In this document: positions 16,156 through 24,328 of the stretch, one piece after another | Layout: each line of letters starts with the position of its first letter | How positions within the stretch are numbered: the first letter of the stretch is position 1 | Source: Candidatus Thalassarchaeum sp. | GTDB taxonomy: Archaea; Thermoplasmatota; Poseidoniia; Poseidoniales; Thalassarchaeaceae | Length of the DNA stretch: 36,585 nt | NCBI GenBank assembly: GCA_016777225.1 | Contig: JADHRW010000008.1 | Location: 1-36,585, forward strand | Direction: 5' to 3' | Translations under genes and position numbers: made by a program | Notes under the pieces: model-generated | Told to the model about the DNA's origin: nothing | Databases searched by the model: none | The model's input: only the letters and a program-made list of their open reading frames with translations

Positions 16156-18300
16156 TTATAGTGTTATGAATTCACCATGATTTGTTGCGTGATAATGCAG
16201 GTTATTGCCCTTAGTATAGAATAGTGTATCACCTACTAAAGCAACGTTTTCTACTCCTACTCCTGAGTCGACAATACTCGTAGTACCATCATAAGAAACC
16301 AGTTGATTCTGTTCTTCGTAACAACTAAAAACGACGTCATCCTCTTCATTTATTCCTTGATAGTATATATCAAAAGTTCTGGAAATCACATAAGTCAAAT
16401 CTTCGAATGAAAAGATTTGTATTGGGTATACGCTGTTATCAACAATCCCTGTACCAGAGTTTGTACCATCGCTACTCCATAAAACATCAGCATCATAGTA
16501 GTTGATCTCACAGTAGATGAAAAAATCAATGGAGTCATCTGCTGAGAAGAATAATGTATCTCCAATAGCCGTGAGCAATCCTGGGTTATTAACATCTGAA
16601 CTTAGAATGATGGTACCCATATTCGTTCCATCACTCTGAAAAAGTTCTGTTGCTGACGTTGTACTATCATAAGCCGTGAAATATAACGAATTATTTACTA
16701 AAGTAAGTTCTGCAGGGTTACTACTCTCCGAACCTGAATTTATATCTTTAACTATTGTTGTGCCTAATCCGAAACCATTTGTTTTCCATAATTCAATACC
16801 ATTGATACCGTCATCTGCAGAGAAAAATATATTCCCATTAAAATTAATATATTCAGTTTCAGTTTCTAATTCCATACTATCTCCTGCACCTGAATTAATA
16901 TCCTTGACTAATGTTGCTCCCGAACTAGCGCGTGAAGTATCTATTTTCCATAATTCTCTGCCAGAATTATTATCATCTGCAAAGAAATATACCATGTTTC
17001 CAGATTGGAAGAAACTTCTTGGCTGACTACCAACATCATCAATTAGAACACCTTGTCCATCTTGTGTATTCATAGGAGTATCTCCATTCCTAATATCTGC
17101 CATAGATCTCGTTCCAGATAAAGTGCCATCAGAAATCCATGGTTCTTCACCAAAACAAACATAATTTGTTAATGAACAGTGAAATGCAGAAAATACTACA
17201 CGATCTTGACCAGCACTTCCAAAACTAGAACCAGGTAATACTACTAGTGAATTAACACCATCATAATCAAATGTTATATCTCCAGCACTTAAAGGGCAAT
17301 CAAATATATCCATCACTAATTGAGTCCCTGAAGCTGTCCCGTCACTGACAAATAACTCTCTTACAAAATCAGGTATTCCAGCACTTTGTACTGGGCTACT
17401 AAAGAATAATTTTGTGTCACCAGCAACTAATTCACCAATGTCTGAATCCATGTTAAGGCATGTAGGGCACATAGGTGGTGATAAATCGACTACCATTGAT
17501 GTACCTCCTACTGTACCGTCTGTTTTCCACAACTCATTACCATGTATTCCATCATCAGCAGTAAAGTATAGATTACCACCCATCTCTACCATATTTGAAA
17601 TTCCTGGATTAGAAGATGAACCGATATTGGCAACTTTACCTGTTGCTTCAGAACATTCACCAAAAATCATTGAAACTTCTGGGCCTTGTAATATTCCATC
17701 ATCTGCTGAACCAATCCCCGAACCATCATCAAAACCGATTTTCATTTTAGTAGTTGGATTATTTATTGAACAACCTTGAGTATCTGTAAAGAGTTGATAT
17801 GTTAATTTAGCTACAGAATCAGATAGAGCATTTAATGAATTTGTGGCATCAGAAAGTTCGTCCTGTGTTAATTCTAATTGTGTATTTAGATCTGAAATAT
17901 CAGAGGATAGAAGAGATATATCCTGATTTAATAATTCTAATTGCGATTCTAATGACGATATTGTAGATGAATTTGATTCTATTGCCTCGTTCAATGCATC
18001 CTGTATAGTATCTCTTTCTAATGTGAGAAATTCTATTGAACCTTCTTTATCAGATAATTCCATATTTAATTCTTCTAATGTAGAATTAAGAGTTGAAAGT
18101 GTTTCTTGAAGTTCTGAGGAAATAGTATTAATCAATACGATGTTTTCGTTAGCAGAAACTAATTCTGCAGTTAGATTATCGTTTGATTCCTGTAAATCTT
18201 CAATCTGTTTATCCAATCCTGAAGTATCTGTCGATGTACATCCGGCAAGGACTGATGTTAACATAATCATTATCAAAATTGTACTTTTTAGTTTACTCAT
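16156..18300 (-). CDS. Lipoprotein with a coiled coil and ELWxxDGT repeats (paralogue 2)
   Basis: From the ATG at 18300 the protein has about 714 residues. It has a lipoprotein signal (MSKLKSTILIMIM to VLAGC), a coiled coil of about 150 residues rich in Ser, Leu, Asn and Glu, a CSINNPTTKMKIGFDDGSG module equivalent to that of its paralogue, then ELWxxDGT repeats (ELWKTDGTVGGTSMVVDL, ELWKIDTS and others). Several Cys (CPTC in the first repeat block) may form disulfides. The frame is open to an ATG at 18333, but that codon overlaps a TTATATT box lying 29 bases before 18300, so 18300 is the better start. It is transcribed divergently from the PKD gene. It probably arose by duplication with 13474-15669. 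Confidence 0.86.
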   Translation of the reverse strand: MSKLKSTILIMIMLTSVLAGCTSTDTSGLDKQIEDLQESNDNLTAELVSANENIVLINTISSELQETLSTLNSTLEELNMELSDKEGSIEFLTLERDTIQDALNEAIESNSSTISSLESQLELLNQDISLLSSDISDLNTQLELTQDELSDATNSLNALSDSVAKLTYQLFTDTQGCSINNPTTKMKIGFDDGSGIGSADDGILQGPEVSMIFGECSEATGKVANIGSSSNPGISNMVEMGGNLYFTADDGIHGNELWKTDGTVGGTSMVVDLSPPMCPTCLNMDSDIGELVAGDTKLFFSSPVQSAGIPDFVRELFVSDGTASGTQLVMDIFDCPLSAGDITFDYDGVNSLVVLPGSSFGSAGQDRVVFSAFHCSLTNYVCFGEEPWISDGTLSGTRSMADIRNGDTPMNTQDGQGVLIDDVGSQPRSFFQSGNMVYFFADDNNSGRELWKIDTSRASSGATLVKDINSGAGDSMELETETEYINFNGNIFFSADDGINGIELWKTNGFGLGTTIVKDINSGSESSNPAELTLVNNSLYFTAYDSTTSATELFQSDGTNMGTIILSSDVNNPGLLTAIGDTLFFSADDSIDFFIYCEINYYDADVLWSSDGTNSGTGIVDNSVYPIQIFSFEDLTYVISRTFDIYYQGINEEDDVVFSCYEEQNQLVSYDGTTSIVDSGVGVENVALVGDTLFYTKGNNLHYHATNHGEFITL

Positions 18301-18410
18301 ATTTATCATCGGCCAGAGTATGAATATAATCATTTTACCTCATGACTCTTAATAATACGGAAAAGATAATTTAAACAGATATTCATAAGCATTGTAATCA
18401 AGCACTTTTC

Positions 18411-19205
18411 ATGAAGGTTACATTGTCAGCGTTGACTTTTGCTGCGTTGATAGTATTTTCAGTTGCAGGTGGAGCAGTTGTTGCAACATTTTCTAATCTT
18501 AGTTCTTCTTCCAGCAGTCCATTCACAATAGATGCTCCTGTATTGTATGGAGTTAATGAATATACACTCATAGAAGTCGACGAAGGCGATAATGATGAAG
18601 AAGAAGTTATTATTTCAAAATTACATGAATTCTATTTTGATAGTTTCAACGCAAATGGAATAGTTGTTTGGGATTTTGGTGATGGAAACTCTGCAACTGG
18701 ACCTAGTGCTTCACATTCATATGACGAACCAGGATATTATACGATAACTGCAACATCATCCTCATCTAAGGGAATTGATTTATCTTCAGTAGGAATTATA
18801 GTCGAAATGACTGGATATGTAGAATCAGATAATATGGAGTGTGTATGTGCTCCAACTGCTAAATCGACCGTTATTGATCTTGTACCGTCTAAAGGTTTTG
18901 TTAATTTTGAAGGTATTGTTACTGTTGAACACGATGGTAGCAGTGAATCCTGTGCATTGCGAAATCCACTTCAAGAATGCCATCTTCGTGTAATAATGGA
19001 ATTCACAAAAGATGGTGCTGTTATAGACCAGACCATTCTTTTTGATGATACATTTAGAACTAATGAAAAGAATGTTAATTTTGAACTAATGGATTTCCAT
19101 ACTGAGGAAGGAGAGGGTTTGCAGCTTCGTTTAGAAACTGATCAATTAAGAGATTGGCACAAACCAAGCACAACTTGGATTATGACTGCACCAATCGAAG
19201 AATAA
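18411..19205 (+). CDS. Secreted or anchored protein with a PKD domain
   Basis: This 264-residue protein starts with a hydrophobic N-terminal segment (about 4-28), a signal peptide or signal anchor without a clear lipobox, followed by a Ser-rich stretch. Residues of about 60-120 form a PKD-type immunoglobulin-like domain, with the hallmark WDFGDGNSATGPSASHSY and then GYYTITAT. The C-terminal half is beta-like, with four Cys (CVC and CALRNPLQEC) that could form disulfides, and has no recognised family. PKD domains usually mediate carbohydrate or protein contacts in surface proteins. It is divergent from the lipoprotein at 16156-18300, sharing a roughly 110-base intergenic region. Confidence 0.75.
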   Translation: MKVTLSALTFAALIVFSVAGGAVVATFSNLSSSSSSPFTIDAPVLYGVNEYTLIEVDEGDNDEEEVIISKLHEFYFDSFNANGIVVWDFGDGNSATGPSASHSYDEPGYYTITATSSSSKGIDLSSVGIIVEMTGYVESDNMECVCAPTAKSTVIDLVPSKGFVNFEGIVTVEHDGSSESCALRNPLQECHLRVIMEFTKDGAVIDQTILFDDTFRTNEKNVNFELMDFHTEEGEGLQLRLETDQLRDWHKPSTTWIMTAPIEE

Positions 19206-19301
19206 ATAAGTCTAAATCTCATTGTAATTACTTTATTTCATAACTTGAGATAATTGGCTGCATTACATAACAGTTACATCAGCGATATTAAATGTATAAT
19301 A

Positions 19302-19308
19302 ATTAAAT
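19302..19308 (+). promoter_or_regulatory. Putative archaeal TATA box for the collagen-pentapeptide lipoprotein
   Basis: ATTAAAT begins 29 bases before the ATG at 19331, which is the spacing expected for a leaderless archaeal transcript. The start codon is preceded by AAAAGGT, nearly the same as the AAAAGGGT before the 29-residue ORF at 24221. Confidence 0.4.
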
Positions 19309-19330
19309 GCCGATATACTAACCAAAAGGT

Positions 19331-20479
19331 ATGAATCAACTCAAACCTATGATTATTGTATTAATTATGCTTGCCTCTGTTCTTGCAGGTTGTACCAGTA
19401 GTGGTATCGATGGGCAAGATGGTACAATTGGACTAGATGGGGCTGATGGTGTTGATGGAAACGATGGCGCTGACGGAAATGATGGTATGCAAGGGGGTAT
19501 TGGCCCTCAAGGAGAAGTAGGTGAACAAGGACCTCCTGGTATTCAAGGCGAATCTGGACTACCTGGTTCTAATGGTATTGATGTAAACGAAACCCGTATT
19601 GCTGAACTGGAAGCAGTATTAGCAAACTTGAATGAAACAATTATACAACTGCAAAATAATATTTCAATTCTTGAAGATGATTTAACAAATGCCACTTCTT
19701 GTCAATTAGTTCCTTGGGGTAATTGTCCGCGTGCAGATCTAAATGGAATGGATTTATCAGGTTTAGATTTGACCGGTATTAATCTTCGAGGGGCGTCTCT
19801 AATTGGAACTAACTTTTCTGGAGCCCAATTACATAAATCAATATTATCAGACGTAGATGCATGGAACTCTTCTTTTGCATTTGCAAGTTTAGATAATGCT
19901 GATTTAAGTGATTCAAGATTCTGGAAGTATGAATGGAATAATAATTGTCAATTTTGTCATAACGCTGCTAATTTTTCTGGATCTTCTGTGATAGATTCTG
20001 ATATGACTAATATTTACTTACGTAATGCAGATTTAACTACAATATTCTTCAGGGGGTCTAATCTTGATGGTTCTGACCTTTCTAATTCTGATTTATCAAA
20101 CCAATATTTACTTGACACTGAAATGACGAATGTCATACTTAATTATGCAAATTTGACTAATACTCAGTTCTTTGACATGAATCTAGAAGGTTCAAGTTTT
20201 ATCTATGCTGAATTAAATCAAACATTTTTCTCAAATGTTAATCTAGAAGATACTAGCTTTGCATACTCAAATATTATTTCATCAACTTTTCAATTTTGTA
20301 TGATGGATGACACATTTTTCACTGGTTCTGATATGAGTTCGTCAGTCTTCATTTCATCTCAATTAAGATTCACGGATTTCACTAATTCTATTACCACTAA
20401 TATGCAATATAACTTTAGTAATAGTTGGCTATTAGTCAGTTGGAGTGATGGTTTAGTCTATTCAACAATTCCTACCTAA
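19331..20479 (+). CDS. Lipoprotein with a collagen-like stalk, coiled coil and pentapeptide repeats
   Basis: This is a 382-residue modular surface protein. A lipoprotein signal ends in VLAGC (Cys21). Residues of about 25-82 are about 19 Gly-X-Y triplets (GADGNDGMQGG, GEQGPPGIQGESG), which suggest a collagen-like triple helix. Residues of about 86-122 form a coiled coil (NETRIAELEAVLANLNETI). From about 134 to 370 runs a series of A(D/N)LxX pentapeptide repeats (DLSGLDLTGINLRGASLIG, ADLTTIFFRGSNLDGSDLS), which fold as a right-handed quadrilateral beta-helix. No enzyme motif is seen. The logical picture is a trimeric stalk lifting beta-helix heads from the membrane. The PKD gene lies upstream on the same strand, 125 bases away. 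Confidence 0.87.
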   Translation: MNQLKPMIIVLIMLASVLAGCTSSGIDGQDGTIGLDGADGVDGNDGADGNDGMQGGIGPQGEVGEQGPPGIQGESGLPGSNGIDVNETRIAELEAVLANLNETIIQLQNNISILEDDLTNATSCQLVPWGNCPRADLNGMDLSGLDLTGINLRGASLIGTNFSGAQLHKSILSDVDAWNSSFAFASLDNADLSDSRFWKYEWNNNCQFCHNAANFSGSSVIDSDMTNIYLRNADLTTIFFRGSNLDGSDLSNSDLSNQYLLDTEMTNVILNYANLTNTQFFDMNLEGSSFIYAELNQTFFSNVNLEDTSFAYSNIISSTFQFCMMDDTFFTGSDMSSSVFISSQLRFTDFTNSITTNMQYNFSNSWLLVSWSDGLVYSTIPT

Positions 20480-20482
20480 TAC

Positions 20483-20713
20483 TTATTCATTATTTTTTAA
20501 TTTTACACCAAGATAGAATCCAAAGGTATTGACAACAATATCTGATACTTTATTTTCTAATGTTTCTACTGCAAATTCATACGGTAGTAATAATTCAATT
20601 AATTCCCAACCGACAGATAGTATGAAAAAAATATACCAATTAGAGAATACAAATCGACCTAAAAATGACCATTGTATGAAATGTCCTAAAGACCACAGGT
20701 TGAGTATACTCAT
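20483..20713 (-). CDS. Small membrane protein coupled to a His-rich lipoprotein
   Basis: This 76-residue protein has two hydrophobic segments and conserved-looking polar residues (GWELIELLLPYE, ENKVSDIVVNTFGFYLG). The WE..E...D...N..G spacing recalls VanZ-like and related small membrane families, but I cannot assign it firmly. Its ATG overlaps the stop of the upstream lipoprotein gene by four bases (ATGA at 20710-20713), so the two are almost certainly translated together and may act together. Its 3' end nearly meets the oppositely directed lipoprotein gene ending at 20479. Confidence 0.6.
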   Translation of the reverse strand: MSILNLWSLGHFIQWSFLGRFVFSNWYIFFILSVGWELIELLLPYEFAVETLENKVSDIVVNTFGFYLGVKLKNNE

Positions 20714-21615
20714 TCTATATCATGACCTACATGACCCATAGTTTCCATCCAACATTCAGCTTCAGGATCTGTAATTGCTCCATCTTCTTTTAGACACGGA
20801 TGATGGTTTGTGAATACATCCTCATGTGTCAACCATGGCCTCACTATCCAGGCATGTGACATCCAAAATTCATCTAAAGCCACATTTTGTCCATCTCTAT
20901 TAGAGCAATCTTCATCTTCTAGGTTTTCACCCATTACAAGCATGATATCTACCTTGAAGCAGAGAGAGTCATGTCTATGCCACCAGTCATTTTCTCCTGT
21001 AAATCCTTCTGGAGGAGTATCGGAAGGAGCATGGACATACCATGCGAATCCTACTAATTCTGAATCTCTTTCTTCACCTGAGAACATCAGAAATTCTGGC
21101 TGAGCAAAATCGAATTCTGTATCTAGATTAGTCCCTAAAAACTCTGGTTCATTAAAATCAAATTCTTCATCTGACATACTGAAATTTTCTAGACGTGCAT
21201 GGTGAGTCCCCATTCCTTCAGTATACCCTACTAACATATGGAATCCTGAATCTTCTGCCTCACCTAGTGTTGGCCATTGAGATGCCCATGCTAATACTTC
21301 TTGAAATTCCGCCGTAAGATTTTCACAATCCGAATAGGATAAAGCCCCTTTTTCCATACCATCGTATGCAGGATCTACGTGATGTCCACCAATTCCTGTT
21401 GAATTACACCACCAGGGGGTGGTCTCAGGAATATATCCACTTAGAGGACAGTCTATTTCACCATCTCCATCTAAATCGCCACAAAAATCAACATCTATTT
21501 GATTCAATTCAGAATCATCTTCGATGTAAGTATTTTCTATTTCTTCATTTGAAATACATCCAGCCAAAGGTCCACAAAATAGAATTATTACCATCACGGC
21601 GCTCACTACCTTCAT
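20710..21615 (-). CDS. His-rich lipoprotein, probably metal-binding, unknown function
   Basis: This 301-residue protein has a lipoprotein signal (MKVVSAVMVIILFCG to PLAGC, Cys20). The mature part is acidic and has several His clusters: GIGGHHVDP, GMGTHHARL, NDWWHRHDSLC, MSHAW and FTNHHPC, plus about seven other Cys. A DLDGDGEIDC loop near the N-terminus resembles a calcium-binding repeat. Such paired histidines suggest copper, zinc or iron binding outside the cell, but I do not recognise an enzyme family and claim no reaction. It is translationally coupled to the small membrane protein at 20483-20713 and divergent from the redox gene at 21746. Confidence 0.75.
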   Translation of the reverse strand: MKVVSAVMVIILFCGPLAGCISNEEIENTYIEDDSELNQIDVDFCGDLDGDGEIDCPLSGYIPETTPWWCNSTGIGGHHVDPAYDGMEKGALSYSDCENLTAEFQEVLAWASQWPTLGEAEDSGFHMLVGYTEGMGTHHARLENFSMSDEEFDFNEPEFLGTNLDTEFDFAQPEFLMFSGEERDSELVGFAWYVHAPSDTPPEGFTGENDWWHRHDSLCFKVDIMLVMGENLEDEDCSNRDGQNVALDEFWMSHAWIVRPWLTHEDVFTNHHPCLKEDGAITDPEAECWMETMGHVGHDIE

Positions 21616-21745
21616 GTTTCATTGTTTATACTTAAGATGTTAAACTAATCGTTTTATCGTTCATAAATTACAATATTGAATACTAAATTATTTTTTTTGA
21701 ATACTTCTTAAGATAGTTTTTACACCTAATCACTATCGTTAACCT

Positions 21746-22288
21746 ATGCCACGATTAGAAATTGGAGACGACGCTCCCCCTATTTCATTACCAGCAATAG
21801 ACGGAACCACATTCGAAATGTCAGCGATGAAAGGTAAGAGAGTAATTTTCACTTTTTTCAGATTCTCATCGTGTCCATTCTGTAACATAAGAATCAATCG
21901 AATTATGAAGAGATGGGATGAATTTCCAGTTGACACTGTGATGGTCGGTGTTTTTGATGCAGAGATATCCGAACTTACTAAGAGAATGGCTAAACATAAA
22001 CCAAAGTTTACAATCATCGCCGATGAAAGTTATCAGCATTTCTTAGCACATGGCGTTGAAAAGTCAGCATTCAGAGTTATGTTGGCTCCAATGAGGGCAC
22101 CCCTAACTACAATGGAGGCTATATTCAGAGGGTATATTCCGATGACACTGTCGATGTCTAAAATGTCAACTTTACCTGTTGATGTATTAATTGATGAGGG
22201 AGGGAAGGTAGTAGAAGCTCACTATTGCAAAGATACTGTAGATCACCTACCAATCGATAGATTAATTTCCTTCGCGAAGGGTGAATGA
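21746..22288 (+). CDS. Thioredoxin-fold peroxiredoxin-like protein (AhpC/TSA superfamily)
   Basis: This 180-residue cytoplasmic protein begins with the peroxiredoxin-style IGDDAPPISLPAIDG, followed by VIFTFFRFSSCPFCNIRINR, where Cys43 and Cys46 form a CPFC motif. A later VDVLIDEGGKVVEAHYCKD matches the typical final strands of the fold. The CxxC replaces the usual PxxTxxC site of true peroxiredoxins, so it may act as a peroxide- or disulfide-reducing AhpC/TSA-like protein rather than a classical peroxidase. It stands just upstream of the photolyase gene on the same strand, 102 bases apart, which would fit a light/oxidative-stress pairing. No signal peptide is present. Confidence 0.8.
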   Translation: MPRLEIGDDAPPISLPAIDGTTFEMSAMKGKRVIFTFFRFSSCPFCNIRINRIMKRWDEFPVDTVMVGVFDAEISELTKRMAKHKPKFTIIADESYQHFLAHGVEKSAFRVMLAPMRAPLTTMEAIFRGYIPMTLSMSKMSTLPVDVLIDEGGKVVEAHYCKDTVDHLPIDRLISFAKGE

Positions 22289-22320
22289 ATTTTCACAAAT
22301 ATACAATTTTGTTGTCTTTC

Positions 22321-22343
22321 CATATCAATTTATGATTGGTATG
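22321..22343 (+). other. Small inverted repeat between the redox gene and the photolyase gene
   Basis: CATATCAAT (22321-22329) and ATTGGTATG (22335-22343) form a 9-bp stem with one G-T pair and a 5-base loop. It could be an operator or an RNA hairpin ending the redox transcript. No T-run follows directly. Confidence 0.25.
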
Positions 22344-22390
22344 TGCATTACTTTATGAACCATCAATAAAATAATTTTATTCGATATAAT

Positions 22391-23947
22391 ATGGCTATAG
22401 ATGTTGTATGGTTCAAGCGTGATTTACGAACTCGTGACCATGTTCCTCTTCTCAGTGCTATACTTTCAGGAAGACCTGTATTATGTTTATTTATTTTAGA
22501 GCCTGAGAGGTTTGAGCAGGAAGATACAGATGCAATTCATGTTGATTGGGAATTAGACTGTGCATTAGATATGTCGAATACTCTGAGAAAGTCCGGATCT
22601 AGTCTTCATATTAGGATAGGAAATGCCATAGAGGTTCTAGAAAATTTAGATAATGAGTATGGCATTAAAAGAATATTATCTCATGAAGAAACAGGAAACT
22701 CTTGGTCTTATGGTAGGGATAAAAAAGTTCTTCAATGGTGTCAAGAAAAAGAGATTAATTGGATAGAATATCCGAATAATGGTGTAATAAGGAGATTGAA
22801 GAATAGAGATCAATGGAAGGCGGAAAGAGACTCTAGAATGCGTATTCCTCTTAATGAAACTCCAATGTTTAGTAAAAGTATAATGTTTGAAGGAGAATAT
22901 CCTAGTATCAATGACCTCAGTTTAACACCTAGGCCTCTAATATGTAGGCCTGAACCAGGGGAAGATGCTGCTTTGCGAAGACTTCATTTGTTTCTTGACC
23001 AGGATAGTAAAAAATACAGTTGGTCAATATCTAGTCCAACACTCTCTACGAAACATGGCTCTGTCTTATCCCCATATCTTACAACGGGTGTACTGTCTAT
23101 AAGAAGGGTAGTTCAAGAAACTAATTCTAAGATAAAATATCTTAGAAAAAATAAATCACCTCTCGATAGTCATTCTGAATGGATTCAGAGTCTTTCATCT
23201 TTTAGACAAAGATTGGCTTGGAGATGTCACTTTATCCAGAAACTAGAGATGGAGTCTAATCTTGATTTGGTTGCTCAGAATCCTGCTATTGAATTGACAT
23301 TAGATAGAAAATTAGATCCGGAAAAATTTATTCGATGGAAAGAGGGAAGAACTGGTTGGCCATTTTTTGATGCTTGTATGAGGCAGTTAACTGCTACTGG
23401 ATGGATTAATTTTAGAATGAGGGCAATGATGATGTCGGCTGCCTCATACAATCTTTGGTTGCCATGGAGAGATACTGGTATATTTTTAGCCAAACAATTC
23501 TTAGATTATGAGCCCGGAATACATTGGTCTCAAGTTGGTATGCAGTCAGGTACAACTGGGATAAATACGATTAGAGCATACTCTATGACGAAACAAGGCA
23601 AAGATCATGACCCTAATGGTGAATATATCAGGAAGTGGGTGCCTGAATTATCTATGGTACCTACAGATTTCATTCATAATCCATGGCAAATGCCAGTTAC
23701 ATTGCAAGAATCAATTATTTGCAGAATTGGTGTAAATTATCCTGAACCTATAGTTAATGAGCTTGTAAGTAGAAAGGATGGTATTAGTAAAAGTTATTCT
23801 GCTAGAACCGGAGAAGATGCTCGACGGATAAGTAAGAAGGTTCTACAAATGCATGGAAGTAGAAGTAGAAGTAGAAGTAGAAGTAGAAGTAGAAGTAGAA
23901 GCAATGATACTAAGAAACCGACTACTATTCAGAAAAAACTGTTCTAA
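22391..23947 (+). CDS. Photolyase/cryptochrome family flavoprotein with a Ser-Arg repeat tail
   Basis: This 518-residue protein has an N-terminal photolyase antenna domain (VVWFKRDLRTRDH to about residue 130) and a C-terminal FAD-binding domain (about 210-480). Typical segments are RWKEGRTGWPFFDACMRQL, TGWINFRMRAMMMSAASY, and HDPNGEYIRKWVPEL. Trp316, Trp379 and Trp416 occupy places matching the electron-transfer tryptophan triad. The GIHWSQVGMQSGTTGINTIR and FRQRLAWRCHFIQKLE variants suggest a distinct bacterial-type subgroup rather than classical CPD photolyase, so repair substrate versus light sensing is open. After the fold comes an oddity: eight Ser-Arg dipeptides and a basic end (KKPTTIQKKLF), probably a flexible nucleic-acid-binding tail. 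Confidence 0.9.
   Translation: MAIDVVWFKRDLRTRDHVPLLSAILSGRPVLCLFILEPERFEQEDTDAIHVDWELDCALDMSNTLRKSGSSLHIRIGNAIEVLENLDNEYGIKRILSHEETGNSWSYGRDKKVLQWCQEKEINWIEYPNNGVIRRLKNRDQWKAERDSRMRIPLNETPMFSKSIMFEGEYPSINDLSLTPRPLICRPEPGEDAALRRLHLFLDQDSKKYSWSISSPTLSTKHGSVLSPYLTTGVLSIRRVVQETNSKIKYLRKNKSPLDSHSEWIQSLSSFRQRLAWRCHFIQKLEMESNLDLVAQNPAIELTLDRKLDPEKFIRWKEGRTGWPFFDACMRQLTATGWINFRMRAMMMSAASYNLWLPWRDTGIFLAKQFLDYEPGIHWSQVGMQSGTTGINTIRAYSMTKQGKDHDPNGEYIRKWVPELSMVPTDFIHNPWQMPVTLQESIICRIGVNYPEPIVNELVSRKDGISKSYSARTGEDARRISKKVLQMHGSRSRSRSRSRSRSRSNDTKKPTTIQKKLF
23855..23902 (+). repeat. Hexanucleotide tandem repeat encoding Ser-Arg dipeptides
   Basis: Six perfect AGAAGT units at 23861-23896 are flanked by the near-copies GGAAGT and AGAAGC. 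The six-base unit keeps the reading frame whatever its copy number, so slippage would change tail length without disrupting the photolyase. Confidence 0.9.
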
Positions 23948-23990
23948 ATCATTTACAATTATTCAATAGTGTAAACCTATACGGGATAAT

Positions 23991-24131
23991 ATGGATGTCA
24001 AGGAAAAGAATAGAGCCATACGCAAGTATTCAATGACATTTGCATATGTATTGGTAGGGGTTTCTGTAGCTCTTGCTTTGGTAGTGATATTGCTATACGC
24101 ATTTTTGTCATACATAATTGGCATTTTATAG
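23991..24131 (+). CDS. Very small single-span membrane protein (46 residues)
   Basis: The frame starts at the ATG at 23991 and ends with TAG at 24129-24131. It encodes a hydrophilic, basic N-terminus (MDVKEKNRAIRKYS) and one long hydrophobic helix (YVLVGVSVALALVVILLYAF). The positive-inside rule puts the N-terminus in the cytoplasm. It fills a stretch otherwise empty of larger genes, and the clean polar/hydrophobic layout favours a real gene. The family is unknown; it might be a minor subunit of a membrane complex. It lies 43 bases after the photolyase stop. Confidence 0.5.
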   Translation: MDVKEKNRAIRKYSMTFAYVLVGVSVALALVVILLYAFLSYIIGIL

Positions 24132-24190
24132 AGATTCAATGCTGATAATGATACAAAGGTATTTATGCAAATTTAGTAAATTAAACACTC

Positions 24191-24197
24191 TTTAATT
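24191..24197 (+). promoter_or_regulatory. Putative TATA box for the 29-residue ORF
   Basis: TTTAATT begins 30 bases before the ATG at 24221, the leaderless spacing seen at several other starts in the window, such as 18300, 19331 and 36137. Confidence 0.35.
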
Positions 24198-24220
24198 AGT
24201 ACTAGTACTATCAAAAGGGT

Positions 24221-24310
24221 ATGAACTCAGGACAAATACTTACTTTTCTTATAGGTGGTTATGCGTTATTTGCTATTACAGTAATGACAGTATCCCCATT
24301 AGTAGGATAA
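24221..24310 (+). CDS. Tiny membrane peptide (29 residues)
   Basis: ATG at 24221 to TAA at 24308-24310 encodes MNSGQILTFLIGGYALFAIT and a short remainder, essentially one membrane helix with almost no charge. The start is preceded by AAAAGGGT and by a TATA-like box 30 bases upstream, which is the best evidence that it is expressed. It is similar in size to the small accessory subunits of respiratory or transport complexes, but no identity is claimed. It converges with the aminotransferase-fold gene ending at 24329. Confidence 0.45.
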   Translation: MNSGQILTFLIGGYALFAITVMTVSPLVG

Positions 24311-24328
24311 ATAAAAAAACGAAATCTA

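Noticed and set aside
17414-17779. A 121-codon plus-strand frame inside the lipoprotein gene
   Set aside because: It is antisense to well-defined ELWxxDGT repeats and has low-complexity composition.
23855-23902. Possible CRISPR-like repeat
   Set aside because: The units are six bases, directly joined without spacers, and encode Ser-Arg in frame.
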